The notes under the pieces: generated by a model
Seen by the model: only the letters and a program-made list of their open reading frames with translations
What the model was told of the DNA's origin: nothing
Database searches by the model: none
Assembly (NCBI RefSeq): GCF_900608595.1
Contig: NZ_UWYY01000009.1
Span: 186,001-250,000 of the forward strand
Reading direction: 5' to 3'
Source: Promicromonospora panici
GTDB lineage: Bacteria > Actinomycetota > Actinomycetes > Actinomycetales > Cellulomonadaceae
DNA length: 64,000 nt
Part shown: in pieces, positions 1 to 9,060 of the stretch
Layout of the letters: every line of letters begins with the position of its first letter
Position numbering within the stretch: position 1 is the stretch's first letter
Position numbers and translations under genes: made by a program

Positions 1-317
1 GCGCCGGCCCGGCCCTGCTTCGCCATCTGGTAGCCGTCGAGCGTCGTGACGACGCTCGCCGCCTCGCCGGGGGTCGAGAGCAGGACCGACGTGATGGTCC
101 CGCCGTACTGAGCGCCGTAGTAGATGCCCGCGAGCATGATGAGCGCGGTGACCGGCTCGAGAGTGAAGGTGAGTGGTAGCAGCACCGCTACGCCGGTCGT
201 CGAGCCGAGGCCGGGAAGCAGGCCGATGACGGTGCCGAGCAGCACGCCGAGGAAGCACCAGAGCAGGTTCTCGACGGTCAGGGCGGTCTGGAACCCGAGG
301 ACGAGGTTGTCGAGCAT
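1..317 (-). CDS. tctA: TctA large membrane subunit of a tripartite tricarboxylate transporter (3' part cut by window edge)
   Basis: The N-terminal 105 residues of the large integral membrane subunit of a TTT-family secondary importer. The translation starts MLDNLVLGFQTALTVENLLW and carries the family's small-residue-rich motifs GLLPGLGSTTGV and AGIYYGAQYGGTITSVL, which line the substrate path in this family. The start ATG shares one base with the tctB stop (TGATG at 315-319), so translation is coupled. It is the last visible gene of the pdxA2-tctC-tctB-tctA series read leftwards. Full-length TctA is about 500 residues, so roughly four fifths lies outside the window. The substrate is not readable from sequence; context suggests a small hydroxy acid. 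Confidence 0.9.
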   Translation of the reverse strand, partial: MLDNLVLGFQTALTVENLLWCFLGVLLGTVIGLLPGLGSTTGVAVLLPLTFTLEPVTALIMLAGIYYGAQYGGTITSVLLSTPGEAASVVTTLDGYQMAKQGRAG

Positions 318-868
318 CAGATCAGTCCCAACAGTCCGGTCGGCAGTGGCACGCCGAGCAGTTGGCCGAAGACCAGCCAGACCACAGCGATCGCGATCAC
401 GACGACGAGGATCGAGGAGCGCACCCGCATCCGCTCGACACCGAGGGTGATGGCGAGCATGAGCGCGCCCATGGAGAGCAGGAAACCGATGAGCGGCACG
501 AGGAGGACCGCCCCGAGGACGATGCCGAGAACCACTATCAGCATCCGGTTGCGCCGGCTCGCCGTCCGTCCGAGCACGTCGACGTCCTCGGCGCCCGAAC
601 CGGCGTCGCCCGCCCCGGCCGACGTCGGCTCTCCCGGCGGCATCGCACGGCGCGCCGACCGCACCGACTGCGCGACATCGACGAGGGCGAGGGCGAGGAC
701 GGCGCCGCCCGCCACGGCTGGGAGGAAGCCGGTGTGAACTGTCCCGTCGTCGTTCGTGAGCCCGTAGCCGAGCCCGCCGACGACGGCTGCCGCCCCGACG
801 ACCGCGAGCACCGCGCTGAACGCGATCCGCGCGGTGTCGCGGGAGAACGTCATGTCGGCGGGCCTCAC
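317..868 (-). CDS. tctB: TctB small membrane subunit of a tripartite tricarboxylate transporter
   Basis: A 183-residue small membrane subunit (DUF1468/TctB family) that partners TctA in the cytoplasmic membrane. Four hydrophobic segments are visible, at about residues 12-34, 48-66, 107-140 (a long stretch that can hold two) and 150-172, separated by a short polar linker around residues 68-105. The ATG overlaps the tctC stop by 4 nt (ATGA) and its own stop touches the tctA start, which indicates a single transcript. A second in-frame Met at residue 6 (MTFSRD) could be the true start. Sequence conservation in TctB is weak, so the call rests on topology and on its place between tctC and tctA. 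Confidence 0.87.
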   Translation of the reverse strand: MRPADMTFSRDTARIAFSAVLAVVGAAAVVGGLGYGLTNDDGTVHTGFLPAVAGGAVLALALVDVAQSVRSARRAMPPGEPTSAGAGDAGSGAEDVDVLGRTASRRNRMLIVVLGIVLGAVLLVPLIGFLLSMGALMLAITLGVERMRVRSSILVVVIAIAVVWLVFGQLLGVPLPTGLLGLI

Positions 869-1827
869 TTGTCGAAGACCGTCTCGAGGTCCGACGACGC
901 CGTCTCGAGGTACTCGGCGAACTCATCGCCGTAGGAGACGTTCGGCTGGAGGTAGTTGTCCTCGATGTACGTCGTGTACTCGTCCGACTCGGCGAATGTC
1001 CCGGCAACGTCGATCCAGTAGTCGGCCGCCTCGTCGGAGATACCGCCGGGCGCAATGATGCCGCGGAACTGCGCGAAGGCGACGTCGATGCCCTGTTCGG
1101 CGGCCGTCGGTATGTCGGCGAGCTCCTCGTACTCGTAGCGCTCCTCTGCGAACGCGCACAGCGCGCGGAAGTCGCCCGACTCGATCTGACCGATGGCCTC
1201 GCTCGGGTTGAGGGAGGCGATGTCGACCTGGCCGGCGAGCAGCCCGGCGAGCACCTCGCCGCCGCTCTCGAACGGCACGCGGTCGAACTCGACGTCCTGG
1301 TCCTTCTCCACCATGGAGAAGACGACCTCGTCGAGGCTCACTGCGCCGGAGACCGCGGCGACCACTCGGTCGGTTCCCGCAGCATCGACGACGTCGGCGC
1401 AGGTCCGGTACGGCGAGTCCGCACGAACCACCAGGAGCGTGTAGTCGTCGCCGAACTTCGCGATCGGCGTGAACGAGGTGTGGTCGAACTCGACGTCCTG
1501 CGCGATCGGCAGAGTGAGCAGCGAGGTCTCGGTGGCGAGCAGGTGGGAGTCAGTGCCCGCCTGCCCGAGGAAGTAGGAGTAGCCGACGGCGCCCGCGCCG
1601 CCCTCGCGGTTCTCGGTGGTGACGTTGACGCCGGTGGCGGCTTCGAGCCCAGCCGCGACCGTGCGGCCGGAGATGTCGGAGCCGCCACCGGCGGAGAACG
1701 GCACGGTCATCGTTGTGTTCGACGGCCGGAATGCGCCGCCGGCGGAGGCTCCGGTCGACGAGCAGGCCGTGAGAGCCAGGGTGGCGGCCAGGCCGAGGCC
1801 GAGCGCCGTGATCGGGAGTGACTTCAT
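865..1827 (-). CDS. tctC: TctC/Bug-type periplasmic (lipoprotein) solute-binding protein
   Basis: A 320-residue extracellular binding protein of the Bug/TctC family that captures the substrate for TctAB. The N-terminus is a lipoprotein signal with the lipobox LALTAC at about residues 17-22, as expected for a Gram-positive binding protein. The segment TVPFSAGGGSDISGRTVA (about 41-58) is the family's signature after the first strand, where ligand carboxylate is bound by backbone and Ser/Thr groups. TctC proteins bind carboxylates such as citrate, tartrate or other small acids. The gene lies 61 nt after pdxA2 with no obvious terminator, so co-transcription from the pdxA2 promoter is likely; the ligand is inferred to be a C4 sugar acid. 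Confidence 0.92.
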   Translation of the reverse strand: MKSLPITALGLGLAATLALTACSSTGASAGGAFRPSNTTMTVPFSAGGGSDISGRTVAAGLEAATGVNVTTENREGGAGAVGYSYFLGQAGTDSHLLATETSLLTLPIAQDVEFDHTSFTPIAKFGDDYTLLVVRADSPYRTCADVVDAAGTDRVVAAVSGAVSLDEVVFSMVEKDQDVEFDRVPFESGGEVLAGLLAGQVDIASLNPSEAIGQIESGDFRALCAFAEERYEYEELADIPTAAEQGIDVAFAQFRGIIAPGGISDEAADYWIDVAGTFAESDEYTTYIEDNYLQPNVSYGDEFAEYLETASSDLETVFDK

Positions 1828-1888
1828 CGTCGTTTTCCTTTGTGCGGTGGGTGGTGGTTCTCGTAGGAGGGTCGCGTGCGGGCGGGCG

Positions 1889-2887
1889 CTACTGTGCAGC
1901 CGCGCGGGCCTGCGCCCCGACGCCGACGGCCGTCGCGAAGGCGTGTTCGTACGCGCCGGCGTTGACGGTGCGGGTGCCGACGAGGTCGAACGCGGTGCCG
2001 TGGGCCGGCGTGCAGACCGGCACCGAGAGGCCGCCGGCCATCGTCACGCCGCGGTCGAAGCCGAGGAGCTTGACCGCGATCTGGCCCTGGTCGTGGTACA
2101 TCGTGAGGACTCCGTCGAGCTCGCCGGCCCGCGCCCGCAGGAAGATCGTGTCGCTTGGGAACGGGCCCGTGACGTCGTGCCCGGCCTCCTGGAGCCGCGC
2201 GACAGCTGGGCGAATGCGCTCGATCTCCTCGCGGCCGAACGCGCCGTTCTCCCCCGCATGCGGGTTCAGCGCGCACACGCCGATCCGCGGGGCCGCGATG
2301 CCCCGCGCCACCAGGACACGTTCCAGCAGCTCGGCGCGCTCGACGATGAGGTCGGTGGTGATGAGCGGCGACACCTCCGCGAGTGCGCAGTGGGAGGTCA
2401 CGCGCCCCGTGACGAGCTCGGGAAGGATGTTGAGCTCGGTCGCGGTCGTTCCGTCGTCCAGCACGGTCTCGAACCAGCTCATCTCGTCGTTCTCCCGCAT
2501 GCCCGCGAGATGGAGCGACGACTTGTTCAGGGGGGCGAAGACGATGGCGTCGATGACACCCTCCTTCGACAGCTCCAGCGCCCTGCGCAGGTTCGCCATC
2601 GCCCACAGGCCGCCCTCGCGCGTCGCCTGCTTCGGGGCGAACGTCTTGACGGGACGGGCGGCGCCGTTGTCGACGAGGACAGGCAGGCCCTTACCGGGCT
2701 CGGTGGTCCACGCGAGCTCGACACCGGCGGCGACCTGGGCGTCGCGCAGCTCCTGCTCGTCGCTCACGAGGTAGAGCTCGGCTCGGTCGTTGATTCCCGG
2801 GCTGGCCAGCTGTCGCGCGACGAGCTCCGGCCCGACTCCGGCGGGGTCGCCGAGGGTCAGTGCGATTCTGGGCAGCGGTGCGGCCAT
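1889..2887 (-). CDS. pdxA2: PdxA2-type 4-phospho-tetronate dehydrogenase (PdxA family)
   Basis: A 332-residue PdxA-family NAD-dependent oxidative decarboxylase. It opens with IALTLGDPAGVGPELV, the family's N-terminal signature, and has the three metal-ligand histidine contexts: TSHCALAEVSPLIT, MYHDQGQIAVKLLGF and PAHGTAFDLVGT. Classical PdxA acts in vitamin B6 synthesis, but PdxA2 paralogues beside DUF1537 kinases oxidise and decarboxylate 4-phospho-D-threonate or -erythronate to dihydroxyacetone phosphate. The neighbourhood (carboxylate importer, acid-sugar permease, tetrulose kinase operon, DUF1537 kinase at 12471) favours this catabolic role over B6 synthesis, and no other pdx gene is present. 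Its promoter lies by the palindrome at 2993. Confidence 0.82.
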   Translation of the reverse strand: MAAPLPRIALTLGDPAGVGPELVARQLASPGINDRAELYLVSDEQELRDAQVAAGVELAWTTEPGKGLPVLVDNGAARPVKTFAPKQATREGGLWAMANLRRALELSKEGVIDAIVFAPLNKSSLHLAGMRENDEMSWFETVLDDGTTATELNILPELVTGRVTSHCALAEVSPLITTDLIVERAELLERVLVARGIAAPRIGVCALNPHAGENGAFGREEIERIRPAVARLQEAGHDVTGPFPSDTIFLRARAGELDGVLTMYHDQGQIAVKLLGFDRGVTMAGGLSVPVCTPAHGTAFDLVGTRTVNAGAYEHAFATAVGVGAQARAAAQ

Positions 2888-2992
2888 CGTGGATCTCTCG
2901 CTTCTCAGCCCTTTCGGGCCACGTCGTCGTGGAGGGTGGGACAGGGCGTGGGAACGCGCTTCCGCCCGTACCCTGTCCGGGCGCTTGCCAGC

Positions 2993-3010
2993 ATCCTATA
3001 GGATCTACGG
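2993..3010. promoter_or_regulatory. GntR-type operator, copy 1 (palindrome ATCCTATAGGAT)
   Basis: A perfect 12-bp palindrome, ATCCTATAGGAT at 2993-3004, in the 186-bp divergent region between pdxA2 and the MFS gene. Positions 2993-3010 match 9063-9080 upstream of the kinase operon at 16 of 18 bases. Short A/T-centred palindromes of this kind are typical of FCD-type GntR regulators. The likely binder is the GntR protein encoded at 5323-6033; this link is inference. Confidence 0.7.
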
Positions 3011-3073
3011 AATGGCAAGCGCGCATCGCCGCGCGACCTCGGCGCCACGCCCTGACGACATAGGAGTCTGACG

Positions 3074-4366
3074 ATGAGCACGACGACGAGTACCCGCCCG
3101 ACCCGGGTTCGATGGCAGATCTTCGGCATCCTCTGGGTGCTCGTGCTGCTCAACTTCATCGACCGGGCGACGCTGTCGATAGCCATGCCGATGATCTCCG
3201 ATGAGTTCGAGCTGACACCGCAGGCGCAGGGCGTCATCCTCGGTTCGTTCTTCTGGACCTACCTGCTCTTCCAGATCCCGGGCGGCTGGCTGCTCGACCG
3301 TTTCGGCCCGCGCGCCGTGGTGGGCGCGGCCGGTGTCGTGTGGGGCGGGTTCCAGCTCCTCGGTGGGCTCACCGGTGGGGCGGCATCGCTCACGCTCACC
3401 AGGCTCGGCCTCGGGGCGAGCGAGGCGCCCGTCTTCCCGGCCGGCGCCAAGCTCAACGCGGGCTGGCTGCCGCGGCGCGAACGAGCACGCGGCGCCACGT
3501 TCATCGACGCCGCCGGCCCGTTCGGCTCCGCCGTCGGCGGCCTGCTCGTGACCGCGCTCATCGCCGCCACCGGAGGCTGGCGCTGGGCATTCGTCATCAC
3601 GGGAGCCGTCACACTCGTCGTCGCGGCGCTCTACTGGACGTACCTGCGCGACGACCCCGGCACGCACCCCGGCGTCAACGACGCCGAGCTCGCGCACATC
3701 CGCCAGGAATCGCCAGGGGCCGACGACGACGGCCCGGCCGCCCCGCTCCCCCGCGTGCTCGACTACGCCCGCTCGCGCTCGTTCTGGGGCATGATGCTCG
3801 GCCGCCTCGGCTGGGCGACGATCTGGTGGGGCATCATCTCCTGGACACCGAGCTACCTGTCGGACGCCCTCGGGTTCGATCTCGCCGCGCTCGGCTGGGG
3901 CACGTTCCTCGTCTACGGCATGGGTGTCGTCGGCCAGCTCGTCGCGGGTTACGTCTCCGACCGCTGGCGGGCCGCCACGCCCCGGCACAACGTCGTGATG
4001 CGCACGCTGTTCGGCATCTCGGGCGTCGGCACGGCCCTCGCCGTCTTCTCGATCCCGCCGGTCACCGACGGCTTCGTCGCGCTCGCGCTGCTGTCCGTCG
4101 CCGTGTTCTTCATCAACTTCGGCGGCCTCTACTGGGCGATCCCCGCGCTGCTGGCCCCGAAGCAGCAGGTCGGCACGGTGAGCGGTGTCATGAACATCTC
4201 GTCGTCCGTCGGCGGCGGCGTCGCGCCGGTCGTCATGGGCTTCGCCATCGGGGCGACCGGCGGGTTCGGTGGCTCCTTCGTGTTCCTCGGCGTCTGCGCC
4301 GTCGTGTACCTCGTCGGCTCGCTCGTCATCGACTTCGAGCGCCCGCTCGCCAGGCGGCTCGCATGA
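3074..4366 (+). CDS. MFS transporter, anion:cation symporter (GudP/tartrate-like) family
   Basis: A 430-residue major facilitator permease with about 12 membrane segments. Near the N-terminus it has NFIDRATLSIAMPMISDEF, close to the pattern seen in the ACS family members that import glucarate, galactonate or tartrate, followed by GGWLLDRFGPRAVVG, the cytoplasmic loop 2-3 motif of the superfamily. A clear ribosome site AGGAG (3062-3066) precedes the ATG by 7 nt. The stop overlaps the next gene's start (ATGA), so it is co-translated with the lactonase-like amidohydrolase. The pair probably imports and opens a sugar-acid lactone or imports the acid itself. Transcription is likely controlled by the palindrome 70 nt upstream. 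Confidence 0.88.
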   Translation: MSTTTSTRPTRVRWQIFGILWVLVLLNFIDRATLSIAMPMISDEFELTPQAQGVILGSFFWTYLLFQIPGGWLLDRFGPRAVVGAAGVVWGGFQLLGGLTGGAASLTLTRLGLGASEAPVFPAGAKLNAGWLPRRERARGATFIDAAGPFGSAVGGLLVTALIAATGGWRWAFVITGAVTLVVAALYWTYLRDDPGTHPGVNDAELAHIRQESPGADDDGPAAPLPRVLDYARSRSFWGMMLGRLGWATIWWGIISWTPSYLSDALGFDLAALGWGTFLVYGMGVVGQLVAGYVSDRWRAATPRHNVVMRTLFGISGVGTALAVFSIPPVTDGFVALALLSVAVFFINFGGLYWAIPALLAPKQQVGTVSGVMNISSSVGGGVAPVVMGFAIGATGGFGGSFVFLGVCAVVYLVGSLVIDFERPLARRLA

Positions 4367-5283
4367 ACCGCTGGACCGGTCCCGTCATCGACGCGCACCA
4401 CCACTTCTGGGAGCCGTCGCTCGGCCGCAACCCCTGGCTCCTGCCCGGCGCGGCGATCCCGTTCCGGTACGGCGACTACGCGTCGATCAAACGTGACTAC
4501 CTGCCGCCCGACCTGCTCGCCGACGCGCAGGGTTTCGACGTCGTCGGCACCGTGACGATGGAGACCGAGTGGGACCCCCACGACCCCCTCGGCGAGATCG
4601 AGCACATCCAGGGTGTCCAGGAGCGGTTCGGCCTGCCGAACGCGGCGATCGGCCACGCCGCCCTCCGCGATCCCGGCGTCGCCGAGGTACTGGAGGCGAT
4701 GGCCGAGCACGACATCGTCCGCGGCATCCGGAACAAGCCGGGGCAGGCCGACTCACCGCGGGACGCCGCGGCGCGGCCGTCGCTGCTCATGGACCCGGCC
4801 TGGCGGCGCGGTTACGCGCACCTGGCCCCGCTGGGCCTCGACTTCGAGCTGCAGACCGCCTGGTGGCACCTCGACGAGGCGATCGACCTGGTGCGGGAGT
4901 TCCCGTCGACCCCGGTCACCATCAACCACGCCGGCCTGCCCTCCGACCGCAGCAGGGCGGGCATCGCGGGCTGGGCGGCGGCGCTCTCACGGATCGCGCG
5001 CTGCGAGCAGGTCTGGATCAAGATCTCGGGCATCGGGGTCCCCGGGCACCGGTGGACCGTCGAGTCGAACCGCGAGATCGTCGAACGCACCGTCGAGGCC
5101 TTCGGCGTCGAGCGGGTCATGTTCGCGAGCAACTTTCCCGTCGACGCCCTGAGGGGTTCCTACGCGGAGATCATGGGCGGCTTCGCCGAGATCGCCGCCG
5201 CATGGTCGCCCGACGAGCAGCGCCTCGCATTCGCGGAGAACGCCGTGCGGCGCTACCGGCTCGACCCGGGGATACTCGGCTGA
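4363..5283 (+). CDS. Amidohydrolase family protein, sugar-lactonase-like (COG3618)
   Basis: A 306-residue TIM-barrel metal-dependent hydrolase of the amidohydrolase-2 type. The start VIDAHHHFWEPSLGRNPWL carries the HxH metal motif and resembles 2-pyrone-4,6-dicarboxylate hydrolase and L-fuconolactonase/L-rhamnonolactonase relatives. Other conserved pieces are TINHAGLPSDR (barrel-strand His) and MFASNFPVD (C-terminal Asp). These enzymes open lactone rings of sugar acids, which fits the co-translated acid-sugar permease upstream. The ATG at 4363 is chosen because it overlaps the MFS stop by 4 nt; the same frame stays open far upstream but that part is only a shadow of the permease. The exact lactone cannot be read from sequence. 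Confidence 0.83.
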   Translation: MNRWTGPVIDAHHHFWEPSLGRNPWLLPGAAIPFRYGDYASIKRDYLPPDLLADAQGFDVVGTVTMETEWDPHDPLGEIEHIQGVQERFGLPNAAIGHAALRDPGVAEVLEAMAEHDIVRGIRNKPGQADSPRDAAARPSLLMDPAWRRGYAHLAPLGLDFELQTAWWHLDEAIDLVREFPSTPVTINHAGLPSDRSRAGIAGWAAALSRIARCEQVWIKISGIGVPGHRWTVESNREIVERTVEAFGVERVMFASNFPVDALRGSYAEIMGGFAEIAAAWSPDEQRLAFAENAVRRYRLDPGILG

Positions 5284-5322
5284 GTCGCCGACGCACGTTC
5301 CGCGGTCGAGCCCGGCCCACGG

Positions 5323-6033
5323 TCAGCGGTCGCCGTGCAGCGACCTGGCGCGGACGTTCTCGATGTGCTTCCGCATGGACTCGACGCACGCCTCGACGTC
5401 GCCCGTCTCGAACGCGGCGACCACCGCCTCGTGCTCGGCGACCGCCTCCTGGACGTCGTCGGGACCGCGGAGCGCGGACTGCCGCATGCGGTGCGTGAGC
5501 GCACCGAGGCTCTCGTACATGTCGCGCACGTACCGGTTCCCCGAGTGCGCCAACACAACCTGGTGGAAGTCGCTGTCCGCGGCAAAGTATGCCTGTGTGA
5601 CCTCGAGCGGCACCCGCGCATCACCCTGGTGCACATCGACGACCGCCTGGCTCGCCACCCGGTGGCGCGCCTGCGCGGCCTTGAGCTCCGGCACGACGGC
5701 GGCCGCGACGCGCGTGGCGTTCCGCACCGCGGTCGTCTCGAGCATCAGCCGGGCCTCGAACAGCTCCGCGAGCTGTTCGGCGTCGAGCGGCGGTGCGACG
5801 CGGTAGCCCTTGAGCGCCTCGCGCATGACGAGGCCGGTGCGTTCGAGCTGCACCATCGCCTCGCGTACCGGCGTCGGCGAGACGGCGAGATGCTTGGCCA
5901 TCGTGTCGATCGACAGCCTCGCGCCCGCCTCGACCTCACCGGTGAGCAGCATCCCGAGAATGCGGTCGTAGACCCGGTCACGCAGCGAGAGGCGATCGAG
6001 ATCGACGATGCGATCAAGCGGCAGGGACACCAT
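5323..6033 (-). CDS. GntR/FadR-family (FCD domain) transcriptional regulator
   Basis: A 236-residue regulator. Residues about 10-75 form the GntR winged helix, with LSIDTMAKHLAVSPTPVREA as the recognition helix-turn-helix, followed by the wing GLVMREALKGYRV. The C-terminal all-helical FCD ligand domain fills residues 85-225; FCD domains commonly bind small carboxylic acids, often through a metal. The frame is open well upstream, but Met at 6033 is preferred since it begins just before the winged helix and lies 5 nt after the isomerase stop. It is the last gene of the kinase-RpiB-TPI operon and is the natural candidate to bind the two related palindromes at 2993 and 9061. Confidence 0.9.
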   Translation of the reverse strand: MVSLPLDRIVDLDRLSLRDRVYDRILGMLLTGEVEAGARLSIDTMAKHLAVSPTPVREAMVQLERTGLVMREALKGYRVAPPLDAEQLAELFEARLMLETTAVRNATRVAAAVVPELKAAQARHRVASQAVVDVHQGDARVPLEVTQAYFAADSDFHQVVLAHSGNRYVRDMYESLGALTHRMRQSALRGPDDVQEAVAEHEAVVAAFETGDVEACVESMRKHIENVRARSLHGDR

Positions 6034-6038
6034 GGCTC

Positions 6039-6818
6039 CTAGTTCTGAGACCGATCCTGGACGATGTCGGATACTTCGTCGAGGATACGGCGGAACGCCT
6101 CGGGATCGTGCGCGAAGCGCCCCAGAAAGAGCCCCTCCGCCGCGCCGCCGATACGCGGCAGCAGACCGGGGCCGGCGCTGCCGCCGTAGATCACCGCGGA
6201 GCCCGGGGCCGCGCCTGGACGGCACAAGGCCTCGCGCAGCGCGGTGCACACCACCATGATGTGCTCGTCGGCTGCCGGCTCAGCGGCACCGATCGCCCAC
6301 ACCGGCTCATAGGCGACGACGATCCGGCCGCTACCACCGGCCGCTAGCGCCGGGCCGACGGCCGCTTCGAGCTGCCGCACGCACGCGACCGCCGCCTCCT
6401 GGGGCGTGCCACGGGCTTCCTCGCCGATGCAGACGAGGGGAACGAGCCCGGCCGCAAGCACTGCGCGCACCTTCCGCGCGACCGTCGCGTCGGATTCGCC
6501 GAAGTGCTTCCGCCGCTCGGCGTGCCCGATCTCGACGAGCCGTACGCCGAACTCCGCGAGCTGCTGCGCGGAGACCTCGCCCGTGTAGGGGCCTTCGTCC
6601 CAGAACACGTCCTGCGCTCCGACACATACCGGGCCGTTCGCGGCGATCTCTGCGACCTCGGGGATCGACAGGAAGCTCGGGACGACGAAGGGCTCGACGA
6701 GACCGGACGTCACCGCGGGGTGCGCCGAGCACAGGTCGACGACGGCCCGCGACCACGCGGCTGTCCGATCCCGGCCGAAGTAGAGCTTGAGGCTGGCGCC
6801 GACGAGGAAGCGGGCCAT
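6039..6818 (-). CDS. Triosephosphate-isomerase homologue, probably an L-erythrulose-phosphate isomerase (LerI/EryH-like)
   Basis: A 259-residue TIM-barrel aldose/ketose isomerase of the TPI family. Catalytic residues are in place: Lys11, His99 (IGHAERR) and Glu171 (AYEPVWAIG). It departs from housekeeping TPI in two diagnostic places: the usual GHSERR has Ala instead of Ser, and the loop-6 lid that normally reads AIGTGK is AIGAAEPAA. Such divergent TPIs next to an RpiB-like protein and a dihydroxyacetone-kinase homologue are known in erythritol/threitol pathways, where they interconvert L-erythrulose and D-erythrulose phosphates. The spacing to both neighbours is 4-5 nt. A less likely alternative is a supplementary TPI removing dihydroxyacetone phosphate. 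Confidence 0.8.
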   Translation of the reverse strand: MARFLVGASLKLYFGRDRTAAWSRAVVDLCSAHPAVTSGLVEPFVVPSFLSIPEVAEIAANGPVCVGAQDVFWDEGPYTGEVSAQQLAEFGVRLVEIGHAERRKHFGESDATVARKVRAVLAAGLVPLVCIGEEARGTPQEAAVACVRQLEAAVGPALAAGGSGRIVVAYEPVWAIGAAEPAADEHIMVVCTALREALCRPGAAPGSAVIYGGSAGPGLLPRIGGAAEGLFLGRFAHDPEAFRRILDEVSDIVQDRSQN

Positions 6819-6822
6819 GCGC

Positions 6823-7278
6823 TCAGGCGCCCTCGTAGGAGCAGAGGTCCCGCACCTTGTCGTTCGACGGGCTGTTCTCGTCGAACGTGTAGGTGAGCCA
6901 CTCCTTCGCGAGCCTGCGGGCGAGCTCGCTGCCGATGACCCGCTGGCCCATGCACAGGATCTGCGCGTTGTTGGAGAGGATCGAGCGCTCGACCGAGAAC
7001 GAGTCGTGCGCGGTGACCGCTCGGATGCCCTTCACCTTGTTCGCCGAGATCGCGACGCCGAGCCCGGTGCCGCAGAACAGGATCGCCCGGTCGGCCTCGC
7101 CGCGGGCGATGCGTTCAGCCGCCTCGATGGCCACCTTCGGGTACGAGGTGTGCCCGTCGGCGCCCACGCCGACATCGACGAGACTGCCGACCAGCTCATG
7201 CTGCTCGAGGTCGGCCCTGATGAGCTCCTTGTACCGGTAGCCGGCGTCGTCGCTGCCGACGATGAGGCGAAGTGCCAT
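6823..7278 (-). CDS. RpiB/LacA/LacB-family sugar-phosphate isomerase, probably D-erythrulose-4-phosphate isomerase
   Basis: A 151-residue RpiB-type isomerase. The opening [16 protein letters not shown] has the nucleotide-like substrate loop, and [19 protein letters not shown] has the catalytic Cys69 and anion-binding [23 protein letters not shown] supplies the family His and Asn residues. RpiB normally isomerises ribose 5-phosphate, but members in tetritol loci (DerI, EryI) convert D-erythrulose 4-phosphate to D-erythrose 4-phosphate, which enters the pentose phosphate pathway. Neighbours 5 nt upstream (kinase) and 4 nt downstream (TPI homologue) place it in that pathway rather than in ribose use. 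No other ribose gene is nearby. Confidence 0.83.
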   Translation of the reverse strand: MALRLIVGSDDAGYRYKELIRADLEQHELVGSLVDVGVGADGHTSYPKVAIEAAERIARGEADRAILFCGTGLGVAISANKVKGIRAVTAHDSFSVERSILSNNAQILCMGQRVIGSELARRLAKEWLTYTFDENSPSNDKVRDLCSYEGA

Positions 7279-7283
7279 GATCG

Positions 7284-9023
7284 TTACCCCTTCTCCGTGA
7301 GAACGCGCTCCGTGTGGATGCTGTGGACTGTTGTGCAGACGAGCGCGAACGAGACCGCGCCGGCGTCGGGGGTCCCTATCGATCTCTCGCCGTGCGAGCG
7401 CGCCCGGCCGAGCGTGGCGACGAGCGATGCCGTGGCCGCCGCCGCTTCCTCGGCGACGGTCGCTGCGCGACCCCAGGCAGCGGCGAGCGGTTCGCCTGCC
7501 GCGACACCCGCCGCGAGCGCGTCGGCGAACGGCACCATCGCGTCGACCATCGTCTTGTCACCGACCTTCGCCTTGCCGAACGCCATGACGGAGTCCTTGG
7601 CCGCGGTCACGCCGGTCGCGACGGCGCGGGCGTCGACGTCGGCCTCGTCGCCGAGCGCAGCGCCGACGCTGCGCAGGATCTCCGCCCAGAGGGCGCCCGA
7701 GGTACCCCCCGCTCTGTCGCTCCACGCGTCGGCGGCGCGGTCCAGCACTGTGCGTGCTCCCGCTCCGGCGTCGGCTGCCCGCCGTGCCGCATCCCTGGCG
7801 GCGTGCACACCGCGCTGCATGCCGATGCCGTGGTCTCCGTCGCCGGCGACGGAGTCGATCCTGCCGAGCTCCTCAGCCGCGTCGTCGAGCACCGCGGCGA
7901 CCGTGCCGAAGGCGTCGGCGATGTCGCGGCCGACAGCGCGTGACGAGTCGCTCGCGGGACCGACCGGCGCATGGACATCGGCGTCCGCCAACCGCACCTC
8001 GACCCGCTGCTGCGGTGCGACGGCGCCCTTGCGGAAGGCAGGGGTGTCGGCCGGCGCGCCCCACAACCGTTCGAGCTCCTCGTCGAGCCAGAGCAGCGTG
8101 AGCGAGCAGCCCGCCATGTCGAAGCTGGTGCAGAGCTCTCCCACCTCCGGCTCGACGACGACGGCGCCGCGCTCCTCCAGCAACCGGTGCACGGTGCGGT
8201 AGACGACGAAGAGCTCCTCGTACTTCACGGTGCCGAGCCCGTTGAGGATCGGCGCGACGCGGGCGCCGTCGGCAGTCACGCCGTCGGGCAGCTCGTCGAG
8301 GAGCTTCTCGACGAACAGCTCGGCGAGCCCTGCCGCGGTGGGCACCTCGACATCGTCGATGCCGGGCTCCCCGTGGATGCCGAGGCCCACGGCCATCTGG
8401 CCCGCCGGCACCTCGAACAGCGGCTTGTCGGCGCCGGGCAGCGTGCAGCCGGAGAACGCGACGCCGAACGAGCGGGTCCTAGCGTTGGTGAGTCGCGCGA
8501 CACGTTCCACGCCGTCAAGGTCGTAGCCGGCCTCGGCTGCGGCGCCCGCCGTCTTGAAGACCGCGAGGTCGCCAGCGATCCCGCGCCGCTGCTCGATCCG
8601 GTCCCGCGTCGCACTCCAGATGTCATCGGTCACCACGACGCTTCGGACGCCGTGCCCCTCGGCGCCGAGACGGTTCTGGGCCTGGGTAAAATTGAGGACG
8701 TCCCCCGCATAGTTCCCGTAGCTGAGCAGGACGCCGCGCCCTTGGTCGACCGCCTTTGCCACGGAATAGATCTGCTGCGCCGACGGCGAGGCGAAGACAT
8801 TGCCCATGGCTGCGCCGTGCGCCACGCCGGGCCCGACGAGGCCACCGAACGCCGGGTAGTGCCCGCTGCCTCCCCCGATGACGACGGCGACAGTCCGCTC
8901 ACCCGACGAGGTGGACCGCACGACACCGCCCGGTACCCGCTGCACCCACCGTTCCGCTGCCGCAGCGAACCCCTCGATCATCTCATCGGCGAACATCGCC
9001 GGGTCATTGAACAGTCGCGTCAT
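7284..9023 (-). CDS. DhaK-DhaL fusion kinase (dihydroxyacetone/erythrulose kinase family)
   Basis: A 579-residue ATP-dependent ketose kinase joining both domains in one chain. The DhaK domain covers about residues 1-330: [17 protein letters not shown] binds phosphate, and His217 in LGIHGEPG is the residue that holds the ketose as a hemiaminal. The DhaL ATP domain covers about 375-579 with GDGDHGIGM for metal-ATP and AGGTSGALW. Fused DhaKL enzymes act on dihydroxyacetone, glyceraldehyde or, in tetritol loci, D- or L-erythrulose. As first gene of the operon with two isomerases, a tetrulose substrate is most likely. The promoter region holds the second operator copy, 37 nt upstream of the start codon. 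Confidence 0.87.
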   Translation of the reverse strand: MTRLFNDPAMFADEMIEGFAAAAERWVQRVPGGVVRSTSSGERTVAVVIGGGSGHYPAFGGLVGPGVAHGAAMGNVFASPSAQQIYSVAKAVDQGRGVLLSYGNYAGDVLNFTQAQNRLGAEGHGVRSVVVTDDIWSATRDRIEQRRGIAGDLAVFKTAGAAAEAGYDLDGVERVARLTNARTRSFGVAFSGCTLPGADKPLFEVPAGQMAVGLGIHGEPGIDDVEVPTAAGLAELFVEKLLDELPDGVTADGARVAPILNGLGTVKYEELFVVYRTVHRLLEERGAVVVEPEVGELCTSFDMAGCSLTLLWLDEELERLWGAPADTPAFRKGAVAPQQRVEVRLADADVHAPVGPASDSSRAVGRDIADAFGTVAAVLDDAAEELGRIDSVAGDGDHGIGMQRGVHAARDAARRAADAGAGARTVLDRAADAWSDRAGGTSGALWAEILRSVGAALGDEADVDARAVATGVTAAKDSVMAFGKAKVGDKTMVDAMVPFADALAAGVAAGEPLAAAWGRAATVAEEAAAATASLVATLGRARSHGERSIGTPDAGAVSFALVCTTVHSIHTERVLTEKG

Positions 9024-9060
9024 CGCGCTCTCCCACTCGTCCGCAAGATGTCAGTATTCT

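Noticed and set aside
1889..2887. PdxA as vitamin B6 biosynthesis enzyme.
   Set aside because: Actinobacteria usually make B6 by PdxST, no pdxB/J gene is near, and the neighbours are catabolic; PdxA2 fits better.
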